A stretch of 64,000 bases of DNA from Pratylenchus scribneri. Its lineage: Eukaryota; Nematoda; Chromadorea; Rhabditida; Pratylenchidae. Below the pieces are notes generated by a model. It was not told where the DNA came from and searched no databases. It saw only the letters and a list, made by a program, of their open reading frames with translations. Positions 10,570 to 21,729 of the stretch are shown one piece after another. Location: assembly GCA_030063045.1 (NCBI GenBank), contig JAQSEB010000092.1, forward strand, positions 496,001 through 560,000, read 5' to 3'. Each line of letters starts with the position of its first letter. Within the stretch, counting starts at the first letter, position 1. A program made the position numbers and the translations under genes.

Positions 10570-11585
10570 ATGCGAAAAGCAATGCTCACCGACAATAAAT
10601 TCTCCACCATTCGCCGTCACAACACTCAACAACAACAAAATTATCATCTATGGCCGCAGCCACCACCTCAATGGCCAATGACACCGCTTCTTCAACAGCA
10701 GCAGCAAGAGCATCGTTACTTACGTGTCCATCCGGAATACCTGATTCGAACTGTGATTGCTTCAAAAATTATGCAAGAGCAACGAGCAGCAGCCACCGCC
10801 GTGCGCAGTCCATCGTCAAACAATCAAATGACACCGCCGCCCCCATCGCCATCAACAACGAATGATGCATCATCGCCATTCTCTTTTGGGTTTATTTTAT
10901 TGATTGATTTTAATAATCATTTTCAATTTAGAATGCAGCGAATTCGTCCGGCGGATTTGATCAAAACGGTGACTGAATCAAAAATTGCGCAGAAACGGAC
11001 TACGGCTAAGCTGGAGGCGGACAAGAAAAGGAAGGATGCGGAAAAGAAAAGGCAGGACCAGCTGAAAGAGGCACGGACGCAGAGGAAATTGCTGGAACCG
11101 CCGGACTTCTCTGCGCTCAGCGACGATTCAATTCTGACATTGGAAGAATTCATGGTGGTTAGTCGATCAATAAATCAATAATTTTCAAAAATAAATTCCA
11201 GTCTTTGCCACTCACTTATGGGAAAAAGTTTCGCTACGGTGAGCTGATCAAGCCGGTGCCTTTGGCGGATAATGGACGTTACTCGACGGACCAGATTTTG
11301 ATTGTTGGCGCACAGGTTTAAATTTCGTTCATCATTCAAAATTAAATATTCAAATAGATTGTGATGGCCGAATTGCGTGCTGCTCATACTCAAATGGCAT
11401 TGGGAAGTGGAGGAATGATTGGTGATGGTGGCGGTGGATGGAAGGCCCAATCGACCACCAACAACGAAGAAGACAATGGCGGCGGCGGCAATAATCAAGA
11501 AGCGACCACATTCAAATCCAATGGTGGCGCTGAATGCTCGTTGCTCTCACCACCAATAACCGCCGACGACAATAAAGAACACTGA
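10570..11585 (+). CDS. PolyQ protein with a duplicated LI[RK]TVxxSKIxQ motif
   Basis: Four exons with matching phases: 10570-10889, 10932-11157, 11202-11315 and 11358-11585, about 295 residues. The first intron is 42 bases and keeps the frame open if retained. The N-terminus is Gln/Pro-rich. A motif occurs twice: RVHPEYLIRTVIASKIMQEQ (end of the polyQ region) and RIRPADLIKTVTESKIAQK (start of exon 2). A Lys/Glu/Arg helix, an acidic patch (FSALSDDSILTLEEFM), a conserved-looking segment YGKKFRYGELIKPVPLADN and a Gly/Asn-rich tail follow. No signal peptide or membrane segment; probably nuclear or cytoplasmic. No family recognised. The start is the first ATG in frame; a possible splice acceptor (TTCTTTATAG) lies 45 bases upstream. 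Confidence 0.7.
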
Positions 11586-11955
11586 ATGAAGAAGAAGAGG
11601 AGGAATCGGAAAATCCACATTATTGTTTGTGTTGCTTGTTTTTTGTTCTTTTTGAGACACACCAATTTTAAATTTGACCACCATATAATCCCCCCCCCCC
11701 CCCCTTCGATCGATATAAAATCTCTTTTGGTACTTCTCCTCTCCTCTCCATCTCTCTATGTTGTTTTAATTGAATAACAAAAATGTGTGCGCGGAGAACC
11801 ACCCAAACCATCATTTCCATTATATTTAATTTTACAACACATAAATTTATTGAATAAAAATGTTTTCTGCCTAAAATAAATAATTTAAAACAAAACAATT
11901 GGATTGAGCATAAGAAGAATTTATTAGAAATGATGATATGTTTAAATAATGTGAA
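11586..11955. other. Convergent 3' intergenic gap with a poly-C run
   Basis: Lies between the plus-strand polyQ gene and the minus-strand HIBCH gene. It contains a run of about 15 C near 11690-11704 followed by C/T-rich sequence. No gene was seen; AATAAA words near 11852 and 11873 may serve as plus-strand poly(A) signals. Confidence 0.6.
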
Positions 11956-13486
11956 TTATTCATCCATCCTCAATTCCTTTCCCGGTTCATCAAATGGTGC
12001 GAAATAGGCATCAACTTTGGCATCGCTAACTTCCTCCAACCTCGGTGGATTCCATTTTGGCTTTCGGTCTTTGTCAATGAGAACTAAATGAAATTAAATT
12101 TATTGATTAAATATTGTTCAATTCGTACTTGCTCTGCAGCCTTCATGGAAATCATTGTCCGCCATAAATCGTTGAGTAAGCCGAAATTCAATAGGAAAAA
12201 CCTGAAGAGAAAAATTATTTCGGTTTTCAAAATTTGTTGAACCTTTTCGAAAGTCAAATTCTTGCCCATTCGAATTTGTCTATGTGTGATTTTGAGCGAA
12301 GTTGGACTCTAAAAATATTAAAATATTTAAAATAATTGCGCTATATTCAAACCATTTTGGTTAATGCCTCCAATTGTTCTCGTGCAAATTCATTTTCATC
12401 ATCCTTTGCTTTTGACTCCAGTTTCCGCATAATTTCCTCCACACTTTCGGCTCCAAAGCACTCGTCGATCAAGTCCAAATGAGGGTCAAGAGAAAATGAG
12501 GCAATATTTTTGGGTTGAAGTGAGTGGAGAAGGCGCCGGACGGCCTCGGAGGTGCATTGTTCGCGGGGCAAGCACAAAATATCGGTGTTGAGTCGAAGTA
12601 GGTCCCGCGATTCCACATAGTGTGTAGCCAGCCCAGAATGATATACATCAGAACCGTAAAGTCGATAACCTTTAAATTTAAAGAATTAAATATTTAAATA
12701 TTATTTTCCATTCCACAAAACCTGTTAATGCCAGGAACATTCCAAGTTGACCGCTCAGCCTCGACAGGAAATGTGTACCACCGACGTCAGGAAAAAGGCC
12801 CAGCGCAGTTTCAGGCATGGCCAACATTGTTTGTTCGGTGGCCACCCGAAATTGGCCGTTGATTGAGAGACCACAGCCCTTCAAAAAATTAATTTTAGGG
12901 CAAATTTAGTTAAAAAACCAACCCCGCCCATTGTGATGCCATCCATCAGGGCAATATACGGTCGGGGAAGAGTGCCAATTGCGTGATTCAGCAGGTATTC
13001 CTCCCGAAAAAATTGTTCATAAATTCGATTTTGTGGATCTTTTGCCTTCCATGATTTCGAGACAGCTGTGAAAATTTTTGATTGGAATTTAAATGTGATT
13101 TAATTGAGCTAACCTAAAACATCGCCACCAGCACAAAATGCCTTTGGACTTTGGCCTTTGATTAGAACCAAATCGGATGGACTCTGCAATTTTTTTGTAA
13201 TAATTTGAATTGTATAAATTTGTAAAACCTTCAATGCCTCGTGAATTTTTTGAATCATCGGCAAGTTCAGAGCATTCAGTGCCTTTGGCCGATTCAAAGT
13301 GATCACCAATTTATTTTTTATCCGTTCCAAAAACACTTCGCCATCGGCGGTAGTGGACATTTGGAGAGGCGTGGTGGAGGAGAATGGAAATGCTAAAATA
13401 TGAATTAATTTTAGAATAATTTAATTTCACAAAAATTAACCTGAATTTGTAATTAACAAACGTCTGAATGCATTGAACTTATTCAT
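11956..13486 (-). CDS. hach-1: 3-hydroxyisobutyryl-CoA hydrolase, mitochondrial (HIBCH)
   Basis: HIBCH hydrolyses 3-hydroxyisobutyryl-CoA in mitochondrial valine catabolism. The ATG at 13484-13486 opens a basic leader ([15 protein letters not shown]) suited to mitochondrial import. Crotonase-fold blocks follow in order: [28 protein letters not shown] (oxyanion-hole region, about 13130), [14 protein letters not shown] (about 12810-12770, with the Glu and Asp of the active site), [27 protein letters not shown]...DFHEGCRA and [10 protein letters not shown], ending at stop 11956-11958. This is the full domain set of HIBCH rather than an enoyl-CoA hydratase. Eight or more exons with short introns. 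GRWD1 ends 202 bases upstream on the same strand. The symbol is that of the C. elegans counterpart. Confidence 0.92.
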
Positions 13487-13688
13487 TTTGCAATTATGAA
13501 AGATGAGCATAATTCTATTAACATTTAACAATTTAATCGCAGTTGATTTATTGATAAAAGATACATTTAAAGAAATATTACAAAATAATTATTTAATCGA
13601 TAAAATCAATCAAAATTTATTTAAAATATGTGAATAAAATAAAAAATAATAAAAAAATGGTCAACATTCAAATTCAACAAAATTTCTC
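13487..13688 (-). promoter_or_regulatory. Short gap between GRWD1 and HIBCH with poly(A) signal
   Basis: A gap of 202 bases on one strand. An AATAAA on the minus strand lies at 13616-13621, about 70 bases past the GRWD1 stop. Its size and order suit a nematode operon junction, but no experimental mark is visible in sequence. Confidence 0.35.
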
Positions 13689-15787
13689 TCAAGCATTTAT
13701 CGTTTTGAATGCATGAAAACCATCCAGCGCAGTGGTGAATGCCAGTCCGGGACATTGTCGATGCCAATGAACTTCTTTCACTTCGGAAAAAGTATAATTT
13801 ATTTAATATCAATTAATCATTTCAAATTCAAACCTTTTTGGCCCATATGAATGAAGAGGAGTTGCGGGGGCAATTGTTGTTTCTTTTGGTGACCACCACC
13901 TTCTTCCCCTGCCATTTCTTCATCTTCATTGGTTGCTTCTTCCTCTCCATTATTGCCAGTCGGTTCATCCTCTTCCAGCGCCAAATCCCAAATTGTCGTT
14001 TGGTCATCTTCACCGGATGCCATGAACACTGTATTGGGTTTTATTTGATTTTGAATACTTTTTATGCCCAAACCTGTACTGTCATGCGGGCTCCACTCCA
14101 CCGATGTAATTGGCTTTTGATGATGGCGAAATTGGGCCATCGATTGTTTGTACTAAACAATTTGAAAATTAATAATTGTTTTAAATAAACCTGAAGAGTT
14201 TTAATGGACCAAACGCGTAGAATGGCATCATCGCCGCCCGACACAATCAATTGGTCACTTCCATCGCTCCAACTTAGCACATTCACATCCGCTTCATGCG
14301 CATTGGGGACAGTGCAAACACAAGCTTGTTTGGAAGGTGCCCGAACATCCCAAAGGCGACTTTTGAATTATTTTGAATAAAATTAATTGATCAAAAAATT
14401 ATTTACATTGATCGATCGGAGGAGCAAGATAAAAGCATTGATTCATCGGTTGGCGACCACACTAAAAATATTGGAATTTAATTCAATGTTATAATTTGTA
14501 CAAAATGAACCAACCTAAATCTTCCACCGAACCCTGATGGTCGCAAAGGGCGCGTTGGTCAATTAGCCATTTGCCTCCTTCAGCCATACGCCATAGGAAA
14601 ATCTTTAAATTTACACCTATTAACCAGATTATTCAAATTTTACCTTTCGATGAACATCTCCACTAGCCAATGTTCCAGTTTGCAAAGAATTCCAGGCCAA
14701 GGCGAATCCTTCGGCGGAATGACCGGCAAAGGTGAACAGCGGTTTCTCCTCCAATTTTGTCCAATTTGACGGGGAATTCAGGTTAATTTTGTCCACTGCT
14801 GCCACAAATGGATTCAGATTCCAAATTTGCACTTTTTGTTGATCATTCCAAACGGCGCAAACATCGCTGGGCCCAAGGCGGTGGCACTGGAATTTATAAA
14901 TATTTTCTCCATTTTAAAATAAATAAACCAATAAACCTTGATTCGATTTACACCGCCATAGTGGGGGATCATGGCAGCATGCATTCTCGGTTCCTTTGCG
15001 CTCAATTTCCGATCGCTTTCCTTTCCATGTTCTGCTTCATCCTCGCTAGTTTCCTCCTCTTCACTGCTGCTACTACTGCTTGATTCCTCTTCTTTGTCGC
15101 CAGCATTTATTCGCTCTTGTTCCTTCGTCTTTGCTTCCAATGCCTTTTTGTTCGCATTCATATTCGAAAGTCGCATCACCAACAATTGATTGTCCTTTGC
15201 CTTGTTAGCCTGAATAAGTTATTGATTTATAGGTTGATTTTATATATATTTATTTTCATTTTTTAATTGGTTTTAAATTCTATTTTTCATGGTTTAGTAA
15301 TTCAATGCAAAAGCCCATTTTATTTATTTGAACCTGCGATCCAGTGGCCAACCAAGCGGTCATCGGAAATCTCGTACGATTATCGCCTAATGCATCCGGC
15401 AAAATGTCGAAACTCAGACATGGATATTCTGCAAATAATCAAAATAATTTGTTACATTTTAAAATTTATTCACCTGTCTCAAATGTGTGAAGCAATAAAT
15501 ATGCTTTTGGATCATAAACCAACTCTTCATTGTCCTTCAGCGAACGACTCTTTCCGGGCACATAAACCTAACAAAATTATGCAAATTAATATTTGAATAT
15601 GTCCAAACAAACATATTAATTTTATCGATTCATTATTCTTTCAATTAAATGATATTCTTAAATAATATCAAACCTTTTTAGTAACAGCTTTTTCCTCTTG
15701 TTCATCCTCTTCCATTTCCTCTCCTACATTGGGCTGCTGTTCTCGCTTGACACGATGAGTTTTAATGGTTTTGCGTGGGAGTGACAT
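13689..15787 (-). CDS. Glutamate-rich WD-repeat protein 1 (GRWD1/Rrb1 type)
   Basis: GRWD1/Rrb1 is a chaperone of ribosomal protein L3 and acts in nucleolar ribosome assembly. The ATG at 15785-15787 begins [17 protein letters not shown] followed by acidic runs. Next are [19 protein letters not shown] (about 15520-15570), a Ser/Glu-rich acidic loop (about 15115-15020), HYGGVNRIK, then WD repeats: [51 protein letters not shown] and [18 protein letters not shown] second acidic insert precedes the diagnostic C-terminus [20 protein letters not shown]. The stop is at 13689-13691. About ten exons with short introns. Assignment is secure because both acidic segments and the C-terminal motif match. 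It probably shares a transcript with HIBCH. Confidence 0.92.
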
Positions 15788-16244
15788 AAAATTGTCAATT
15801 TAGCTAATAAAATTAAAATAATTGAGTATTTTTAATGTAAAATTGTGAATAGGAAAAAATTTAGGGTAAGATAATTATTCAATTAGAGCAAAATAACTGA
15901 GTCTTTTATCAAAGGTATATAACTGAATGAATGACCATTTCCACATCCAAATTTATATAAAATCAAATATGGTTGTTTTCGAATTTAATCAATTATGATT
16001 CAAAGTTTTTTAAATAATCAAATCAATCAAGAATGGAAAAATGATAATAATTTAAATTTTACAAGACAAATTGGAAATTGGGCAAATTTGGATCGGAATA
16101 AATAGGTTTAATGGGATGTATGGTGTGGGATTGAATAGGTATATAAATCAACAAATTATCCATCCTCCTCGTTTGAGTCAAATTAATTTCCTTCCATCCT
16201 CACTTCCTATAATTCATCTTCTCTTCTTGTCTCTTGTGCAACAT
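15788..16244. other. Intergenic gap, no gene seen
   Basis: AT-rich spacer of 457 bases between the CCCH gene stop and the GRWD1 start on the same strand. Open frames here are short and without recognisable features. It likely holds the GRWD1 promoter and the CCCH gene 3' UTR. Confidence 0.5.
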
Positions 16245-17478
16245 TTAGGCAGCACGGTCACGGTGGTATTTGTCGGTGGCCAACGGAGTAGGCGGATCCT
16301 CGCCCTCATTGTTGTTCTCGTCGTTGGTTGTGATGGTCGTTGCGGACGCAGATGAACAGGTGGCAGTAGCCGAAGAAAAATCGGTTGGCAAATTCTTCAG
16401 CGGATATGACTCATTGAAGAGATGGAAGCTACGACCAAATTCGAAGTCGTGACCATTGACTCCTGGGCCATCCATTTGCAATTGTTGATGCTTGATGTTG
16501 TCACCCACAGCGCGGGAAAAACCTAAATTTTGGTTATGAATTAAAAAATATGGAATTTTATTTACTATTCGATCGATGTTTCACTGCCGAATTATCCGTC
16601 GGATTTGCATAGAAGAATTTGGAGGTTTCATGAAGATGTCTGTAAAAAAATCATAAATTCGGATAATTGTAAGAAAAAACAAACTTAATCAATTTCTGTT
16701 CAAGTGGACGAACTCGATTGGAAATTGAATCGACCATTTTGTAGAGCTGATGAGTGGCCATGGCTGCCAATTGTTGCTGTTGCTGTATTTGTTGTTGTTG
16801 ATGATTTGGGAAGAATTGCTGTTGATGTTGAAGAAGAATTGGCGTCGATGGATTTGAGCCTCCGCCACCACCACCACCAAGCAAATAATTGCCCATTCCG
16901 GCATTGAGGCCACCATTCCAATCCAACATGCCCATATTCTCAATGCCGTACATGCTTGCGTTGATGATGCTGCCCGATTGGTCCATGAAGATTTGGTCGA
17001 ATTCCAGCTCCGGTGGTTGTTTCTGCTCTTCAGCATTGTGGTAGAATGGACATTTGTCGCCAGACTTGCAATTTCCATTGCCGTAAAAATTGCGGCATGG
17101 TTTTGTTTTGTAGGCGTTCAAACGGCGGCAATGACGCAAATATTGACTGTAGACGTTGCCCGGAATGTTTGAGAACTGTAAATATAAGTATTTGTTTAAA
17201 TCTTCCATATTTGCGTTTACCTGACACATGTAGAGTCCATTAGTGCGTTTTCCCTTGCATTTCTCAAAGTCGCACTGTTGATGCTAAATTGAATGGTTTT
17301 GTTTAAAATAAGATTCTGTTCTCACGTGATTTTCCATAAGCTGTCGCCACTGCGCATCATCCTCCACGGAATTGTAATCTTTGCGACTCTTGTTCGAGGA
17401 GGTTGTTGAAAGATTAGGCGATTTTGGCACTTCAGATGAATCATTGCTGATATTGGTGGGATCGGCAGGGGCCATCAT
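16245..17478 (-). CDS. CCCH zinc-finger protein with polyGln and polyGly tracts
   Basis: The start is MMAPADPTN at 17473-17478; a possible splice or SL acceptor (TTATTTTTAG) lies about 55 bases upstream. Exon 1 encodes a Ser-rich segment and DAQWRQLMEN. Exon 2 gives HQQCDFEKCKGKRTNGLYMC, a Cys cluster of unusual spacing. Exon 3 carries a classical finger, TKPCRNFYGNGNCKSGDKC then PFYH, with spacing C-x8-C-x5-C-x3-H as in Tis11/TTP-type RNA-binding proteins. The C-terminal half holds polyGly, a Gln-rich region (about 16840-16760) and HQLYKMVDSISNRVRPLEQK. Such proteins usually bind mRNA and control its decay or translation. Only one canonical finger is seen, so it is not a standard tandem-finger Tis11 protein. 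The precise orthologue is unknown. Confidence 0.8.
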
Positions 17479-19733
17479 TTTCAATATCAATTTGTCAGTA
17501 ATCAGTAAATTGAGAAACAAGTTATAAATGCTAAAAATAATTTTTTATTAAATGAATATAAATATTCTGTTTTTAATGCCCATCATTTTGATGGAATGAC
17601 CAACTAACTATCCATAAATGCATCTTTATTTTGTCTTTATTTTAGAATTAATTTTTTAATTATTTGATTGGAGATTAAATTTATTATTGGAAGTGAATTT
17701 GAATGAGAATGAAGTGATTGAAAAATATGCTGGACCATTGGCATGGAATGAGATGAGGGGGATGATGAGAAGGAAAACAGCAGAAAATTAATAAAAAAAA
17801 AATACAGCTTATTATGTAATGTAAATTGGATGGACATGATTTGATAAAATATAATTATTAATTAATACAAATTGTTTTTTTTTAAACATAAACGTATCCC
17901 CTACGAACGACGACGAAATTCAGCTGTCGATGCCGGAATCAATTCAGAAATCGATGAGAAGACACCCGACCCATCATTGTTCGGAATTCGGATTTCGGAA
18001 TGGAAATTGGAATTGGAAATGGAATCGATAATTGGGATCATTTGTCATAAAAATAATAAGCATTAAAATTTTGATTACCGTATCTCTACCGACTAGATTC
18101 TAGATGCGCATGCGAGCGAGCGATTCGATGCACAAATTCCCTTGGTCCTTCTATTTTTTTATACAATTTCTCAAACAAAATGTTGAACAATTGATCACAA
18201 ACTTTTTACATTTTACCACAAATGGTAAGTGTAAAATTCCAATGTTTGCCGTTTTATCTGAATTTCATTCCAACTGTTCCGCATCTGCTTTGCTTTCACA
18301 TGCCCCACTTTTTCACGATCGTTCCGTTTCCGTTTAAAAAGGATAAGATGGAAAGAGAATACAAATAAAAAAACCAAAGAATTTTTGGAATTTATAAAAT
18401 CAAAGCAGATCATATAAGAGCAATCAAATTAGGTAGATGTCAGCGTAAGCCTTGCATTGTTTGCAGTTCATACAGGTTTTCCGTTTATAAAGGCAATTTA
18501 TACATTTTTTAAAAATAATTTGAGGTTTTACTCCATAGATTTTATCTTATTATATTAGCGAAATATATCTCCCTTCACGAGGGTTTTTTCCCTCAAACTA
18601 AAAACTATTGAAAGGCAGGGAGAGGCCGGCTCCCCGAAAATTCAAATCAATTTCCCATTGCGCATATACAAAGCCAATGAAGGCCATTTAATGTAATGTG
18701 TTAGTGGCAATTTTCCCTATCATTTCTTACATTCCATCAACTGGGCTACCGACCATCAACATACAAATCCTACACAAAATTTGTCTTTATTTTGTTCGAC
18801 TTTGTCCCCATTCCCCCAGCCATCCTCATCCTTATAAAAATGCCGAAAGATGTCATTTACATTTTTCCGCATTCATCAATGGTCACAGAATCGATTAAAT
18901 GAGGGTGTTGGGGCTTTGGATGGAGGGCTCTACATCTGAGTCACTCACTGCGAAGAGGAAATATATAGAGGCTGTCGGTTGACCCGCAGTCCATTTCCCT
19001 TCATTCGATGCCATTGCTGATTTCTATTGGCATTGACCTTATTCTCCGGCACATTTCGCCCAGTGGCGAATGTGAATATTTCTGACCCTTCAGAGGCCTT
19101 GGACATTGGACCTTTAAATAAATATAAAATAAGCGTCCTTCCCCCATATCCTCTCGGTGTCTGGGAACCTTTCACCTCGTTCATTTGGTTACCCTTGGAG
19201 GGAGAGAAAAGCCAAATAGCCAGTTCTTCCCCGGAGGAAAAAGGGCCAACAAAACAGCAGATGTGCTGCGCATTTGACCCATCCTCACTTATTCATTCAG
19301 CAAGCCCAAAATTGGACCATTCCCTTCCAGTGGGACCACTCATTCTTTCCTCAATATACATGTATTCATTCATTCATCATTTGAATGCAAATGTGCGCAA
19401 TGTGCATTTGGCTAGGAATAGAATTCGGTCTTTCTTTTTGTACTCAATGCTCAATCCAACTTTTTGCTCAATACTAAAATTTATCCAATACCTAATTTCT
19501 TTTCCTTTGGAGTTGAAAACTAAAGGATTTTTAGACATCTCTTATTCCCTCATCCATTTTATTCCACCGGGATGATTTCATTTTTTGCTCTAATTTACAT
19601 AAATTGATAATATACAATTTATTACAGCCACAGCGGTAAGTTCTTCTCCAAGCAAACAAAATCCATCGTTCCTATAAAATTCTGTAAATATAAATTCATC
19701 AATAACGACAATCTTCCAATTTATTCCGTTGAA
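17479..19733. other. 2.2 kb intergenic region between divergent genes
   Basis: Separates the minus-strand CCCH gene and the plus-strand coiled-coil gene. A minus-strand 46-residue frame (17901-18041) looks protein-like and is listed separately. Long open frames at 19027-19575 on both strands lack recognisable features. At 18570-18600 an A/T-rich stretch with CCCTTCACGAGGG can form a short hairpin. Otherwise I see nothing assignable. Confidence 0.45.
17901..18041 (-). CDS. Possible 46-residue protein or orphan exon
   Basis: The minus-strand frame starts MIPIIDSISNSNFHSEIR and ends EFRRRS followed by TAG (17901-17903). Its composition (Ser, Asn, Ile, with Gly and Pro) is more protein-like than the opposite frame. 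No acceptor site was found directly before the ATG and no family was recognised. It could be a small gene or the terminal exon of an unseen gene. Low confidence. Confidence 0.2.
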   Translation of the reverse strand: MIPIIDSISNSNFHSEIRIPNNDGSGVFSSISELIPASTAEFRRRS

Positions 19734-21729
19734 ATGTTACATCGACGAAGTGCACCTGCTTCCACAACTTCAGCAAATGGTATGGTAATCGATTGAAATC
19801 AAATAGAAATTTTATCAAAATTTATCTAGTTCAATCATCACCACCGATGATAGAAAATAGAAGACGGAGTCAAGAAGAAAGCAGCGAAAGCCTTTTATCG
19901 TTTCTTCGATTTTGGCGCCAAGGACCACGAGAACGGGATGATGGAGCTGGCGAGGACGAAGATCAGGTCTTCATAAATATTTTTTAAAATATTCTATTTA
20001 ATCTCTTCATATTCAGTTGTTGGCCGGTATTCAGGCGTTGCGGGCAACCGGGTTTGTTTTATTTTTACGATTACTATTGAAAAAAAAATTTAAAAAACAT
20101 TAAAAATGAATTAAATATCTACTTTTTCAGAAAATTGACAGCCAAAACAGCGGATTTCCGACGGAAAGCGGCCAATGCATTTAGTAAATGGGCAAAAGGT
20201 GCTAACAACAATGCAATGGCAGACATTGTTGGACGAACAAGCGAATTATTGGGAATGAGCGCCGATCGCGAATTTAAATTCGCCGAAGAATACGATCAAT
20301 CGCTTAAAGTGAGTATTTTAAGAAAATTAATTTAAAAATTTATTATTTCAGCAACTTCAAAAGAGACTGGACGAAGCCATGAAACGGGGCAAAAAGGAGA
20401 AGAAGGAATGGGACAAATGGGCTGCATTGGAGTCTTCATTGCGAAAGAGTGGGCGTGGCAGCGACAGTCATGAACACCGAGTCAAATTGGCTGAAGCACG
20501 GTTGGAACGGGAGGAGGCAGAGAGAAAATTGGCCCATGAGAGGATGGAAGCGGAAGTCTGCCGAATTTATTGCCTTCAAGAAGGATTAAAGGTAAAATGA
20601 ATTGAAAAGAGACGAAATTCAATTTAATTTTACCCTCAAGAAAATCGCCGATGCTCAATTGAATTTGGCTAAGCAACTGAAAATGATTTCGGCCTGCCAA
20701 CAGGAATTGGTTGAATTTGTGCCAACAATTTCTAACCAGGACATACGTCAAATGAACTACTCAAGCAGAGCCAAGACTCGTCAACGCGTCGCCCAATTGC
20801 GTGATTCACTCGAATCCGCTCATCAAGTGAGTTTTTTGGAATTATGGGATAAACAAAAAAGGATTAATTGTAAAATAAATTAATAAAATCATAAAAATTA
20901 TATTTCAACATTTTTCCTTTTTTAGGATCAAATGCCAACCAATCCGCCAACTAACGGCCAAAATCGTCAACCCAATTTTCGCCGTCAATCTCATCCACCA
21001 CCTCTTCCAATTGCGTTCAATAATTCTGTCACTGGCAATATTCAACAAAATGGACATCACAGACGTCGAATTCGTGATCGAGTGCCTCCTCCTCCATTGC
21101 CTTCATTTGCACAACTCGTATTTCCGATGACTCCTCCACCAGCCTACACTCCAACGGCACCGCCCATTGAATTGGCCGACAGTGATGCGGGCACACCCCG
21201 AGCCACCACAGTTAGTTTATTTGCATTTATTTGAAATAATTTATTAATTTTAATAAAGTAGTTTAAATGAAGGATTTTCCACTTATTAATTCGGTATAAG
21301 AGAATTTAAAAAAAATAAAATGCCCTCCTTTAAAAAGATTATGTAAATTTATCGGGAGAGGGGAGACCCTTCTGGGTTTCCATAGCTCAGGTGGTAGAGC
21401 GCTGGGGGAATTCCTCCAGAGGTCGCGGGTTCGACTCCTGCTGGAAGCAAATCTTTTTTAAAAATAAATAATAAATTAATATTGAAAATTTTTTTGTAAT
21501 AAATTTAATTTTTATTTTTTTATAGCGCAACAATCCAAATCGTCATTCAATTGGAGCAGATACATTTTTGGTCAACCATTCTCCCACCACTTCATCGGGC
21601 CGACCTGCAAATCAATTATATCCAAAGTTGGACAAAAATCCATTCAAAGAATCGCTGGAAATTAAACAAAGAATCCAACGGGAAGCACAAGAGCGCACGT
21701 TGACGGGCTGGCTTGGCGGCCGACAATGA
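19734..21729 (+). CDS. Coiled-coil (BAR-like) protein with proline-rich C-terminus
   Basis: About eight exons beginning MLHRRSAPASTTSANG (ATG 19734-19736; exon 1 ends 19779, exon 2 starts 19830). A Ser/Arg/Glu-rich N-terminus leads to LLSFLRFWRQGPRERDD. A long helical region follows, with TADFRRKAANAFSKWAKGA, FAEEYDQSLKQLQKRLDEA, a Lys/Glu helix and LKKIADAQLNLAKQLKMIS. Its length and heptad-like pattern resemble BAR or F-BAR membrane-curving domains, which is an inference. The C-terminus is proline-rich (RVPPPPLPSFAQL, MTPPPAYTPTAPP), suited to SH3 or WW ligands, and ends LTGWLGGRQ. The last intron (21211-21525) contains a tRNA-like gene. Family not firmly recognised. Confidence 0.75.
21376..21449 (+). 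tRNA. tRNA-like gene with abnormal anticodon arm (possible pseudo-tRNA)
   Basis: The acceptor arm pairs GTTTCCA with TGGAAGC, with discriminator A. The D arm is GCTC/GAGC. A box TAGCTCAGGTGG and B box GGTTCGACTCC are intact. The T arm is GCGGG/CCTGC, and a T run at 21454-21459 could end Pol III transcription. The anticodon arm (CTGGGGGAATTCCTCCAG) is 18 bases, one too many, and nearly a perfect palindrome, so no standard U33 plus anticodon can be assigned. It lies in sense orientation in the last intron of the coiled-coil gene. It is either a tRNA pseudogene, a tRNA-derived repeat head or an odd functional RNA. Confidence 0.6.

Noticed and set aside
19027..19575. 182-codon plus-strand open frame
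   Set aside because: No ATG at its start, no recognisable motif, overlapping open frames on the other strand, and no flanking exons.
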